A stretch of 64,000 bases of DNA. Origin: Papaver somniferum (taxonomy: Eukaryota; Streptophyta; Magnoliopsida; Ranunculales; Papaveraceae). The notes under the pieces are model-generated. The model searched no databases. It was not told the origin of the DNA and saw only the letters and a program-made list of their open reading frames with translations. Below are positions 23,041-34,620 of this stretch, in pieces. The DNA is taken from assembly GCF_003573695.1 (NCBI RefSeq), contig NC_039362.1, positions 10,856,489 to 10,920,488 of the forward strand, read 5' to 3'. The position numbers and the translations under genes were made by a program. The stretch's first letter is position 1, and each line of letters starts with the position of its first letter.

Positions 23041-24150
23041 CAAAGGTATTCTCAGAATCCTCGATTTGCTCCAATGGTGTCATGTACGAGCAAATGCTCA
23101 GGTAAGGACCCTGATAGTATGATAGAGTGTCATCCCATGAGAACGGAGAGATGAGGCACTGCTTATTTGGGTGGTCAGACTTTTGGTCGGTTTAGCGTTT
23201 CTAGGACCATGCCCAAAAAAGAAATCCTTGCTTTAGGAACAAACGTTCATTCTTTAGTTTAAGAAACAAACAATGATCCCTAGCATAAGAGAGATTTTTT
23301 TTTATTTGTGAGATTTCACAAAATGGAATAAACTCTCGTTTCAAAGGTGGATGCTCGTACGAGAGGAAAAAGTTTTTTTCTTTTTAATAGACGTGCGTCT
23401 GTTAGTAATAAAATTTCTGTTTATGAGCTTTCATGAATTTTTTTTTCGATATGTGAGCTTTCATAAATTTTTGAAAATTATACTCGTTTCAAAGACGGAT
23501 GCTCGCGCGAGGGAGCAAAATATATATTTTTTCAAATTTACGTGAGTTTCACGTTAAAATATATTTTTGTAAAATCAATGTTTTGATTTTGATAGCTGTT
23601 GAAAGTAGACAATTGTACATGGTGTAATAATGTCTGTATGTGAGTTTTCACAATTGTATAATGGACGTCTGTCCAATTTTTGAAAAATCAGTGAATGTTC
23701 ACACAGTAAAAATTTATGTGAAATCAAATTTCAATTTTCAGCAATTGTTAGAGGTAAAGAATTTTTGATAAAATGTTGTTTGTTTGGATTCTGTGATTGT
23801 CAGTGTATGCACAAAAACCAATTAATGTTCACCTAATGGGAGCGGCTCATAGAGTGAAAATTATGTGAATTGCTCACATGATAGTAATTTCGTGAATCGC
23901 TCACAGTTTTATAAAAATCATGTCATGATTTAGAAAAACACATCTTATTCATCTCTGCAGGTTTTAAGAGACAAACAAATTCTAGGAACTTTGCGTCATA
24001 ACCACTACAATTAGTGAAATTATAAACAAGTAAGAGTTGAGAGTTACCATTTTTGTTGTGCTTTAATTCCACTGCTTTGATGAAATTAGAATCTAAGGAT
24101 GATATACTGAAGTAGGAATGTTGTGTTGACGTCACAACAACTTTGCAGGA
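23041..24150. other. Interior of the gypsy element, non-coding
   Basis: AT-rich stretch with repeated 'GTGAGCTTTCA' and 'ATGCTCG(T/C)(A/G)CGAG' pieces. I see no gene. It may be the promoter side of the antisense gene that starts at 24151. Confidence 0.35.
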
Positions 24151-24834
24151 ATGACTGGTTCCCATAAAGACACTTCCAAAGATGATACTTCCAGAGATGA
24201 CATCTCTACAAATGCAGCTTCAAGAAATGGTGCTCCTGGTTACTTAGTATCAGTGATGCACGGGAAGTCTCTGATGGAGGAATATAACATCGATAGAGCA
24301 GCTCGAAAAATGGTTCCTTATTCGTTTGATGTGGATTACTCAGAAATAGCAGTAAGTCTTCGGAGCGGAGAATCCAGAAATAAGGATTATAAAATGATAT
24401 CGAACACTGTAAAGTCCCCGACTGTTTCTTTGGTGAGTTGTTAGCGCTTCTTATATCATGCTTTTTCTTGTCCGTGCAATTAGGATCATGAAACCAATGT
24501 TTGTTACTTCGTTTCAGAACTTTGCTCCATCGAGCCTTGACGGTTTTCAATTCATTGCTGCTAAACAAACAATTTCTGAGCGTCGAAGAAGAAGTCGATG
24601 TAATTACCTCTTCGCATAATCGTTCATAGCACTCCTTGAATGAAATATCACTAATTGTTGTTGATGTATCCAGGAGGATATTTCCATGGAAGGAGGGAGT
24701 ACTAATGATGCCCATTCGTCTTCGGAGGATAGTGAAGAAGAAAACCCTAGATTTCAAAACCGAATGAAAGCTATGATGTTTCCAATGGTGATATTGGAAA
24801 TTCCGGTCCTTTGAGCACTTTAGGGACCACTCCA
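24151..24834 (+). pseudogene. Antisense accessory gene of the gypsy element, first exons
   Basis: ATG 24151 opens a Ser/Thr/Asp-rich frame; exon 1 ends near 24431 at a donor TTTG/GTGAGT. A second block follows CGTTTCAG at about 24519 and ends near 24600. A third follows GATGTATCCAG at 24675 and reads SMEGGSTNDAHSSSEDSEEE. Toward its end the sensible reading moves to another frame (YDVSNGDIGNSGPL) before a donor at 24834, which suggests a frameshift. It lies opposite to the LTR and protease orientation, like the spliced antisense gene in the element at 33792-42672. No domain recognised; further exons probably lie at 26370-26610 and 26900-29935. Confidence 0.45.
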
Positions 24835-26369
24835 GTAAGTACCCATCTTATATTTCTTCATAGAAGTATGAGATTTCTGATTTGTGAATGAATGAACGAG
24901 GACCCATTTGAACGAATCGAAATTTTACCAAAATACGTCACCAGAAAATTCCGAACTCGCCCTTTTAATGAAAACGCTGTAGAATCTTCGTCCGATGTCG
25001 AATTTTCGTGATGTACCCATGTTTTTTCATGCCCAGGAAATTTCCAAGTTTTATCAAAGAAGCATTTTGAGTTTTGAGCATGTTTAGGGCCCGAAATAGG
25101 TGAAACCGTAAACTTCCAGGAGACTTCCAGAAAATTTTCAGCTGGCATGTAGTCCAATGTTTTGGCCACATCTCTTTGCTAGTTTCTCCAATTGCTATGA
25201 TATTTGGATATGTTGTAGAGGACATCCATACAAATAGAATGGTATATTACCCATCCCTAGATTATTCACCAATTTATCCCAGATCGCCGCTTTGTGCGGG
25301 ACAGTGTAAAATCATCTCAGACGAGCTTGTTGTAAAACACTCCTGTTATGTCTTTAGACCATTACCTTGTGTCTTGAACGGTTGGTGAAGGATTTTAATG
25401 TCACTGATTCATTTGAGATCAGGACCCCTCGATTGATACATGAGCATGGTGATTGCAGTGCCATCTTGTTTTTGTCATTCGTAGAAACATCACTTCTAAA
25501 ACCTTGTTCACGGGACCATGACTGAGGTTGCTCTCAAGAAGAGGTGATGTAATGACCATGGTTGCATGTCCCGGCGGTAGAATTCCTTTTATGATGAATG
25601 ATACATGAGAGTCTGGTGCCACGGATCTTGGACTGTAAAACTGATCGTCATGATCAGTGGACCGTCAGTCCCCAGTATTTTGTTAAATCTCTCCTTTTCG
25701 TTTCCCTTTCTTCTGGTAAGACCTAGATAGAGGACCCAGGTAGAAAATTTGATATAAAGAGGTGGTCGAAGTTGGAGGTACCTTGAGGAAGGACTCAGCG
25801 GAAAGAACCGTTGAACACCGATCAACTATGGAATTTATGAATCCCGTCCAAGAATTGTTGTTTGTATGTTGTATGCTTTGTAAGTTGTGGGAACCTCATA
25901 CGACGTCGGAATTCGATGCTTGACCCCAACTTTTGAATCTAAGAGACTGAGTTATCACATGAGAAAAGAATTACTCAATTTGGAGATGTAGAGGTCATCC
26001 AACGAAGCGTGCACATTTGTAATTTGTAATCCCGTACAGAATTTTCAGATTTCATAGACCTGACAGTAAAGGCCATAACTTTCAGCTCGTATGTCCGATT
26101 GATGCACCCTTTTGTTGTAGAAGAGACATAGACGAACATCTTTCGTTGAGGAAGCATTGTCCCATTACTCACCCATTGATACGTTTTTCTAAACCCATGG
26201 CCTGAAGTGTGTTGTATCTCATTTGCAGAGGTGATGAGAACATCTTGTATAAGTCTTTGGCTTGTTCCCACCAGTCGTGCAAGCTTTGGAAAGACTTTCA
26301 TGTGAACATATTTTAATGTCTACACATCTTGATACGAATCATTAATTCTTGTAGAAGTCTGATTCATCG
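24835..26369. other. Gypsy element interior, nothing recognised
   Basis: Only short frames. Parts may be introns or decayed exons of the antisense gene. Confidence 0.3.
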
Positions 26370-26611
26370 ATCAATGCTTCATAGAATGGTTAGTTGATGA
26401 GCCTTATCATGAAGATGTTGCTCCTGAAACCGTTGTTGATGCTGAGATCACGATTGAATTTTCTCCAGAAATTATTGTTGATTCTGATACCATGGACGGA
26501 GTTCCTCCAAATATCCTTGTTGATGCCGATATTATGGTCGGAGTTTCTTCAGAGACTGAAAAGATTAGAACCATGATTTATCGACATAGCCTTTGCTCCT
26601 CCATCCAATGA
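26370..26611 (+). other. Acidic repeat exon-like block
   Basis: The plus-strand frame through 26389-26610 reads EDVAPETVVDAEITIEFSPE and then two near copies of P-x-I-(I/L)-V-D-(S/A)-D-x-M-x-G-V. The repeated acidic text argues for a real, former coding exon, probably of the antisense accessory gene. Confidence 0.4.
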
Positions 26612-26951
26612 GCCTTTACATTCACGAACTAGTTGGTAGTTTGAGCATCCCTAAGATGAAGGTGTACTGGGAATACAACCCGAATTATCCTATGAATTTA
26701 CTGTGAACTGGCTTCGTCAGTGAGTCGACGTTGTTGCAGCAGATAGCAGCAGCGACCTTCATTCTGGATGTGATTGGTGAAGAGAAGAAGTTACAGCCGT
26801 GCATGGGCTTCTAATGTAGAGAGGTTCCGTTGATGACGTTTCATAGAATCACATCATGTTGCAATGACTTGTTATGAATAAATCTTTCCAATAATATCAA
26901 GTCCCCAGTGTGTTTGAAGGAATTTGTGCCATCGATGAATGATGTTGCATT

Positions 26952-29778
26952 TGTTAGAGCATTGCTCGATTGAACCCACCAAGAGTTGGTATGTCAAGTT
27001 TGGTTGTCATATTTTAGTGAATCAAAACTCATGTTAAGAGTCGCTTGATTATGTACTAGAGTCAACTTTGTATAGGTTAGCTTGAAAGTATTAGGATATG
27101 AGACATTACAAGTATTTCGAAGTCATGAAGATGTGAAGAAGCAAAGAGCTACAACGAAAACAATCATCCTTCCACTTGAGGTTAGTGATATTTGACTTGA
27201 ACTGTTTCATTACCTAATGTATCTTTCAAGTCATGCATATTGAAAACAAAACTGCGAAGCATATTTGACTCTAGATAGACATAGTATTAAGGAATACAAT
27301 ACGAGGTTTATTGCTTAACCATTAAACTTTGTAGATAAGACATTGACATAATCATTTGAATGCTATTGTGATTATGTATGGGTATGAGGTGAGGATTTCA
27401 TCCTATGGAACAATGTTTATATGTGTTCGAAGGAAGTAAGTTCATAAACTTGTTTGTGAACCTAAAAGGAAATTTCCAGGCGTTATTGGTTTTGTTATTC
27501 ATTGCATATCTTATGAACAACCAATATGCGTGATTGAGTATAATCGTTCACGACCTGTTGTGTTCTTGGTAGAACTATTCACAAAGGCCTGACTTATGTT
27601 TTGGTATGACTTTTATTAGTGAAACCGATCTTAAGTAATCACCTGAGATTGTATGATCGGGTTTGTTATTTTATGTCTGACCAAATATGGGAAAGGGGAA
27701 CTGATCCTAGTAAGAGGTGCAGTACATCACAAAGGGGAACCGATCCTTGTATGAGGTGCATCAAGGTTTATAGCAGAAAGGGGAACTGATCCTATGAACA
27801 TGTGCAATACGTTTTTAGGCAAAGGGGAACCGATCCTATGGACATGTGCAACACATATAAGTTAGATACCATATATATGTGGGGAACCGATCCTATTACC
27901 TAGTCAACCGAATTTTGGAAAGCTAGTGTGACTATGCACAATACTCACATGGAAGGTAGAACCGAAACTTGTTTTGGTAGAATCGATAAACCCATGATTG
28001 TGATTGAATGTTATTTGATCAATCACATAGTTATTGAAAGTCAGATGAACCAATTCTAAACTTGTTTTGAAGTGTGGCAAATCGGTTTCAAGGTTGTAAG
28101 TGTGAAAGAGAACTTAAAAAGTAAGGATGTCGACATACTTTGAACACGTGCTATGAATATTTATTATTTAATTGTTCAAAGTTATTCCTTAATAGCTAAG
28201 GGAAGAGAATCCCATGATCGAAACATAAATAAGTTAAGAATCTTTTAATTAAGGTATTTAACTTCATTTTGTAAGGAAATAAGAATTAGTAATGTGCATT
28301 TACTAATTAGAGATTTTCCAGAGAAATTACGATCATTATTTTTGGACAAAGCATTTACAGGAATTATGAAAACCGAATTTGTGCTTTAATGAATATCTTG
28401 AGAATATTTTCGGTTTTGGAAATTCATTGGTGTTCAAACTTCCTTGTCTATAAATACTTGAAGTTTGACTTTCTAGCAAACTAATCCTTCGTAACAACAA
28501 GCTTCCTTTTGTTGTGTTGTTACTGGTGTAGCCGCATATTCGGAGAGGAGAGTAACCTAATTAGGCGAAATCTCTTACATCCGCTCAGTTTAAAGTCTTC
28601 TTTGGGATTGAGAATCTCTAGCGTGTACAGTTGGTGGGAAACTAGATAATTGCGGTTTATCTTTTGTTTTCATTGATTTGATTGACTAACAGTGGTTGAA
28701 CTTTGATTGCACCTAGTTTGTTTATGCTTGAGAATCTTCTCTTCTGATATAATATTTACTCAACCTGGTTCAGAGTTTCGACAGTTTAGACTATTGTTAG
28801 TTCTAAAGATGATGTTGTGATAATCCATTGTTAACAGACTTCATTCCGTGCGTGATTGATCACAAGAGATTCAAGTGATTGTGTGCAGGTTATTATTGAA
28901 GATTTAAGAAGATGAAGAAGATGAAGAAGATATTGAAGATTTTTGATTTGTGGGTTCATAATCTTTGGTGTGCACAATAATTGTTTCGGTAAAAGAGGAT
29001 CCAATTAATAATCGGTTTATGCTTGTGATAGATTGGATTGATTAATTGAGTAGATCGGCATCAACATAATTCTTTGGATTAATAGTGTTGTTGGATTAAT
29101 CTTAAACGATTACTTCGGTAATTGAATATAAGATAGATCTAAGAACCTGACGAAGGAGTTTATGTTAAGATAAACAGAAGAGCCTTTGTCCAACTCATAT
29201 CACTTGGTTGAATAGAGTTGATATCAAACATATTTGTTGTTCCTTTACTGTTTGAAATACGAACCAAAGGAATTTTTCCAAGTACGTGACTAAGGTCGGA
29301 GGCGTGGGAATACAGACGGAACTAGATGAACTATAGGTTTAGTTTTTTGGTCTCAACTATACGAAGTTAGGTGTAATTTTGTGTAGCGGCTTAATCCTGA
29401 GAGTATTCAATTCTGGACAAGGTCCCTGGATTTTTCTGCATTTGCGGTTTCCTCGTTAACAAAAGCTTGCTATGTCATTTACTTAATATTTTCGCATTAT
29501 AATTGTTTTATTATAATTAAAGTAAATTACACAAATGTTAATTCCTATTTACTTGATAAGTGAATCCTATTGTGTTTGGTTAAGTCCGAACCTTTTTATC
29601 AAGTAACATACTCCGTTGTTGTATTGTCTCGATCTCGTATCCATAGACGATCACACAAAGTGTGAACCGATTAGTTGTATTGTATCGACTCAGTTGATAG
29701 AAAATCACTTTCGGAGAAAGGAATTATAGGTAGGAAAAGTTTTAGCTTGAGGTATATTTGGGTACGCTCGCCTTTTCA
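26952..29778 (+). mobile_element. SIRE/Maximus-type Ty1-copia solo LTR
   Basis: It starts TGTTAGAGCATTGCTCG and ends CTCGCCTTTTCA. The flanks GCATT (26947-26951) and GCATC (29779-29783) match at four of five bases. The blocks 'CCAAGAGTTGGTATGTCAAG' near the start and 'TTTTTCTGCATTTGCGGTTT' near 29435 are hallmarks of SIRE-type LTRs. No internal coding region, hence a solo LTR left by recombination. Confidence 0.85.
27680..27905. repeat. Tandem repeats within the SIRE-type LTR
   Basis: Five copies of an AAAGGGGAAC(C/T)GATCCT core, about 40-55 bp apart, each followed by GTGCA-containing text. Confidence 0.75.
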
Positions 29779-30281
29779 GCATCTGATCCAGAAGTCTTAT
29801 CATGGGATAATGAAGACTTATCGATTCTAGTTCACTTGCATTTTGATCGTGTCGATGGTGAAACAGTGTGTCATCGTCGATATATTTGTGTTGAAGCCAG
29901 AGGCACCATTATCGAAGGTGTACTCTTTGATTGGTAGTACAATTTGAAGACTTCTTAGATGCTTGAGCGTTGAAGCGTCATATCCCTTAAGAATCGAATG
30001 TCTTAGGTTTGATCGTCTCGACCCTAAGTATCTTCTATTGATTCAACATTCCTTTCGTTGTTGTAGTGGGATTCGACACTTGTGCAGGCATCAGAGCTTT
30101 CTGATTTTGTGGTACACATGGACACTCATGCAAGGCTATGGAGAAACTCCCAAAGTTTTCTTTTCCATGCTAGGACATCATCTCAGTAATTAATGTCTCA
30201 ATGCTCGATTCGGAGAAATGTCAAATTCAACCACTTGGTAAAATATGGTGAAGTTACCATTCATAACGTCTTGCAAAAGTG

Positions 30282-30825
30282 CTAGCTCAATTGAGTCCAC
30301 ATGCTAGGATAGCATGTAAGGAAATAAATGACATAGACATGGAAGGAACGAGACTTTCCTGAATGCGGAACCTCTTGATGAATGTATATGCATCTTTTGC
30401 AGGTTCTTGCTTCACCTCGTCGAAATTCCTCCAAATGCTCTGATGATGGAATGTCCGCCAAATCTTCTGGATCAGAACTTTCTTCGTTGCGGAGATGTGC
30501 AACCAAAGACGCTTTGTCAGTAGTCATCTTTTTAGCGTGGATCCACACTCTTCTGAAGAACATGTCATATCATGGATCTTCTTGATTATGTGAACCTTGG
30601 TTTCTGTCTAGGTTGAACTTATGTTCACTTTAAGAGTGATGAAACCGTATGCATATCTGAGCGTTCCTTTATGGTCTCTAATTGAGATGGGAGCATGAGT
30701 AGCTTCTTGTCGAGTGATGCCTGCAACTCTGAGGGATTTCAGTGGAACAATGTTGATAGCGGTGCCAGCATTGACCAACGTTCTCCCAAATTCGTTTCCT
30801 TTGATATGGACTGCGGTAAGCAGCC
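30282..30825 (-). pseudogene. Ty3-gypsy aspartic protease remnant
   Basis: On the minus strand from 30825 the text reads HIKGNEFGRTLVNAGTAINI-VPL, the retropepsin active site with Asn in place of the catalytic Asp (usual D-T/A-G). A typical RVAGI...GT.....G.ITLKVN stretch follows, then a stop. A further open stretch (VWIHAKKM, then an acidic region) continues to 30282. It belongs to the gypsy element whose LTR is at 19618-22829. No reverse transcriptase or integrase follows. Confidence 0.7.
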
Positions 30826-33427
30826 CCAGTTAGCATACTTATCATGCCAAGCATCGTTAATAACAGCCCTATCATGTTTAGAAACGATTCTATGAATGTC
30901 ACTTCGACAATTAGACCAAGTATATTTCTTCCCAATAGCATATGCTTCCACGAAACCATTGTCAGAGATCCAACTTCGAAATTCATTCATAAATATTTCT
31001 TTGGTCGGCCTTCCACCCTTCTTTTCATCTAAATGCAAAACACAATTAAAATCACCCAACACCAACCACAGAATAGAAATAAACCCCAACCCCAGTTGCC
31101 GCCAAAGAGACCTCCTTGACACCGCATCAGAAGAAGCATGCACAACCGTGATATAATTACCAGAAAAATCCAAAGTGATAGCCTGTTTTGAAGAAGATAA
31201 AACATTCGGCCTTGCCAGAGAGTTCCTCCAAAAGACCCAGATGTTACCTCTCTGACCATTCACCTCATTAGTGATAACATCTTCACAAAATTCAAGCAAA
31301 TTTAAATTCCTAACAAAACGTGTAGTGCAACGAACCTGCGGCTCCGCATTAATAGTCTTCTTTTTAGTAACTTTTGGTTTTTTATTTTTGTCAACCAATT
31401 CCTTCTTCTCACGCTCATCCATTTCTTTGTTAGCAAGTAACTCCAAATTTCTTGTATCCTCTTCAACTACCTTAGAAGTATTTGTTACTACCATGTCCAC
31501 CGCATCTGCAACTTCGTCATCAATTTCAATAACTACCTTATCAATTTCTTCGGTCCCAGTTTCAAATCTATTAGAAAGCGTTAAGTTCTCTAAAGATTTA
31601 GCCGGAGTAGATCTTCTTGAAGTTTTAGTGGTTTCATTAAAACTAGCTTCATCATGATCATCCATAGAAGTCGAACTAGTAGCTGGGGAATGTTGCAAAT
31701 CTAAAACCTTCTTCCTCAAATTCTCTAGACTTGTCTTAGCAATCTCTTGTTGAATTCTGGCGACTTCAGCATCAACCTCACGTTGCCGGGCTGTCTATTT
31801 CATGGCCTCATAAGTCTTATAAGCTTCCATCTCCAGATTGGTATCATCCTCCTTGCACAAATTATCGTGCACAGTTTCCGCAAGTTCTGCACCATCGCTG
31901 CGCAAAACTGATTCAGCATCATCATTGCTAAAACAGATTCTGCATCATCATTGTGCATCCCAGGCTGAGCCCCACCACCATCGTTGGCATCATCTCTGCA
32001 TTGTATGTAATGAACAACACCATCATTGTGCTGCACACATTGGACATCACTTTCATTGCGAACCCCAGATAATGACATACCATCATTGTGCGGCACGGAC
32101 GATGCTGCACCATCATTATGCATCTCTGATTCATTACCATCTTCACCCAATTTTCCACCAGAACTAGCACTATGCTCAGGGAAAATTGTGTGTTTTCCAG
32201 TAGCCATCTCAAGAATTGAATTCTTCTTCCTCATAGTTTTGGGATCATCTCCAGGCTTGTTAGTTTGATATTTTTCCAAGATTGGAGGATCTTCTGGCAC
32301 GTTCTTCTTACCTTTAGGAATTCGTTCTTTTTTACAGAAATTCTTAAGATCATCCATATCAGCTTCAATTGATTTTTTTATCTCAGGATCAGTTTCTTCA
32401 TCAGCCTTGTCCTTCAAATCATCAAACTTTTTTGTTCTACAATCATATTTTTTATGGCCAATAGATTTGCAATAATCACAAAAACTTGGCCTGTTTAAAA
32501 TTTCATAATCCTGAACAAAGATTTCTTCATTCTCTTCACCATCAATCAAAATCCTTCCTAAAGGTTGAGAGAAATCTATGTCAATCAAAGCAGCAGCAAA
32601 GTAACCATATTCATGACGCAAAGTACGCGGATCAACAGAAACCGGCTTACCAATCCCTATTGCCATTCGAAAAATCGTCTCTTCATCCCAAAACTCCATT
32701 GGAAAAGCCGTGAAATGAACCCAAACTGCAGCTCTAGTAATCTTATCCTTCCCAGGATCAAACATAGGCGTCCATGGATGAATTTTAAGCTGTTGGAACC
32801 CTGTTTCAGATTTAATCTTCCACGGACCATTATAGCTTACACGTTTTCGATCATCTTCATTGTCTAGCTTAATAACAAAATATCCCTTTTTCCATGGAAT
32901 AAATTGAACCGAACCTGATAGCTTCCATTGATTCAGTAAATCTTTTTTAACATCCTCGAATTTTAGGGTTTTGAAAAATATCAAACTCCCAACCAAACTA
33001 AATCTCCACACAGCCTTAATCCTTGCGTGAGTCTCTCCTGGAATTTTAATCAAAACATCATTGTTTGTTGTAGAACGAATTGGAGGATGAGAGAGCGTTT
33101 CAGCATCAATCCTTAAAAAACATGTGTTCTCTTCTTTAATATAGCCGCATAAGAGCCTTCCTTATGCACGCCTTGATTTGCCATCTTCATGCGGATTCCT
33201 AAACGCGTTAGGAATGTCGTCTTCATGCAGATTCTTAAACGCGTTAGGATTGCCATCTTCGTGCTGCTTCCCAAACTCGGTCGAATTAGGGTTCATAGCA
33301 TTAGGGTTTGCAACGTTAGTCCTTGGGATATAGATACTTTTTGACCGAGATTGATTCCATATCCTTTTAGGTTGATTATCTTGATGATTGCTTAAAAAGG
33401 AGGATTATTATCTTGATTTTGCGCCAT
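30826..33427 (-). pseudogene. LINE (L1-type) ORF1 and start of ORF2, 3' part missing
   Basis: ORF1 starts near ATG 33427. After frameshifts it gives a clean frame from about 33130: a DUF4283-type N-terminal domain (HARIKAVWRF.LVG, QWKLSGSVQFIPWKKGYFVI, WTPMFDP, WVHF.AFPMEFW), then a zinc knuckle CDYCKSIGHKKYDC, then a low-complexity HND(G/D) repeat region. Another frameshift near 31900 and TAG near 31797 precede an endonuclease-type domain: GNIWVFWRN, WLVLGDFN, KKGGRPT, KYTWSN and D-R-A-V-I-N-DAW. The text stops at about 30825, where protease sequence begins, so reverse transcriptase is absent. Such proteins bind and nick target DNA for target-primed reverse transcription; this copy is dead. 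Confidence 0.85.
33184..33290 (-). repeat. 36-bp coding repeat near the LINE ORF1 start
   Basis: On the minus strand a 12-residue unit of the form HED(G/D)(N/I)PNAF(K/R)N(L/P) is present twice with a partial third copy. The unit contains the palindrome AACGCGTT. Confidence 0.65.
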
Positions 33428-33554
33428 TAGAGCGCAAAATCAAAAGAAAACCTAAAGAACGCAAAAGAGAAAAGGGAGGGAAAAAAACCCGGAGCTTCCT
33501 CTCATGAAACCCTAGAGTTTGCTTTTTTTGACGAGTTTAGTTGGAAACAATCTA
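33428..33554 (-). other. LINE 5' UTR
   Basis: Purine/pyrimidine-biased leader upstream of the LINE ATG, with no coding content. The exact LINE 5' end near 33540 is uncertain. Confidence 0.35.
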
Positions 33555-33791
33555 TTTTTTGGGAACTAAACAATAAGTCAAAAGATGATGATGTGAAAAT
33601 TGCCTTGAAACATCTTACATAATTTGTGTGAGACAGTCATTTGATGTCGACTCAGAAAGTTTTGTATTGATCATTCGATCACTTGAAATTACTTATAATC
33701 TAATGGTATGTGTGAGACAGCCATTGTCGTCTTCTAAGGATGTTTTAATGATTGAAATGGGAGTTTTGAACAATTAAACTTTGTCTGGATA

Positions 33792-34260
33792 TGTAGTTGC
33801 AGGAAATCCTACACTACACCCCTCATATGATTTAATTGTTGATCAACTCATTTTTAGGTTTACACTCTTAATTTTATTGATTAATTTTTGAATGTACTTA
33901 CAAGAAAGATAATGAAGTCAAGAATGATCTCTGTTCTGAACTTTCTCTCTCCTATTTACTTGTTTCTTACTCAAAAAAGATCTCTCTCTTCTTTACAAAT
34001 CGAATGACTATTTATAAGGAAATACATAGTGGATGACAGCTAATTTGTCCTTTATTTTCAGATATGGTTTGTGACATTCTCGCAACCTTACAGATGTTAA
34101 TTTCGCAAACTCTCTAATTTTCGCAGGATTATCATATCTTTCTCGTGATCTTAGCTGACGTCATTTATTTTATCATTTCTGAAATTGTTCTGCGACGCTG
34201 TTGTACTGTGTCACTGATAATTTCGCTGAAACATCGTCATTGCGAGATTCTGATCCTACA
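33792..34260 (-). repeat. Left (3') LTR
   Basis: 469 bp, TGTAGTTGCAGG to GATCCTACA, almost identical to 42203-42672. Confidence 0.92.
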
Positions 34261-34620
34261 TCTTGCCTCTTCTCATATCTTCTCTGCAAAGTAGAGAATG
34301 ATGTGAGAAATGCCGCAGTTGTTCATCTTTTCATATTCCACATTTATCACACGTACTCTATCTTCCATTTATTTCTTGACAGGTCTTCTGTAACCGCTGC
34401 TTTTCAACCGCTCACGTCTTAATGGTGTTTATTTCTTCGAGTAAAAAATATCCTTTATATACTCTTCTTACCCCTTTTTTCCACTTTTCTTTTTACTTTC
34501 TCTTCTATTTTTATTCTCTCATCTCTGCAACTCTGTTATTCTTCTGCAAATTCTGCTGCTGTAATTTTTTCTTCCTTCAATCCTTTTACTTCTATACATT
34601 CTCATACTCTATATTCAAAC

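Larger units (their letters stand above)
26890..29935 (+). pseudogene. Exon of the antisense gene split by a solo LTR
   Basis: The frame ending in MNDVA just before 26947-26951 resumes after the solo LTR at 29779 with SDPEVLSWDNEDLSILVHLH and runs to TAG near 29935. With the LTR and one target copy removed, one uninterrupted frame of about 70 codons results. The product is acidic with HFDRVDGETVCHRRY near the end; family unknown. Confidence 0.5.

Noticed and set aside
27680..27905. CRISPR-like regular repeats
   Set aside because: Repeats are imperfect, spacing varies, and they lie inside a plant LTR; CRISPR is not expected in a plant nuclear genome.
30739..30825. Continuation of the LINE endonuclease to 30739
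   Set aside because: From about 30825 leftward a different minus-strand frame reads as gypsy protease; the LINE frame there is only open by chance.
31271..31657. 128-codon plus-strand frame over the LINE
   Set aside because: Antisense shadow of the LINE ORF2 start, Ser/Thr-rich with no motif.
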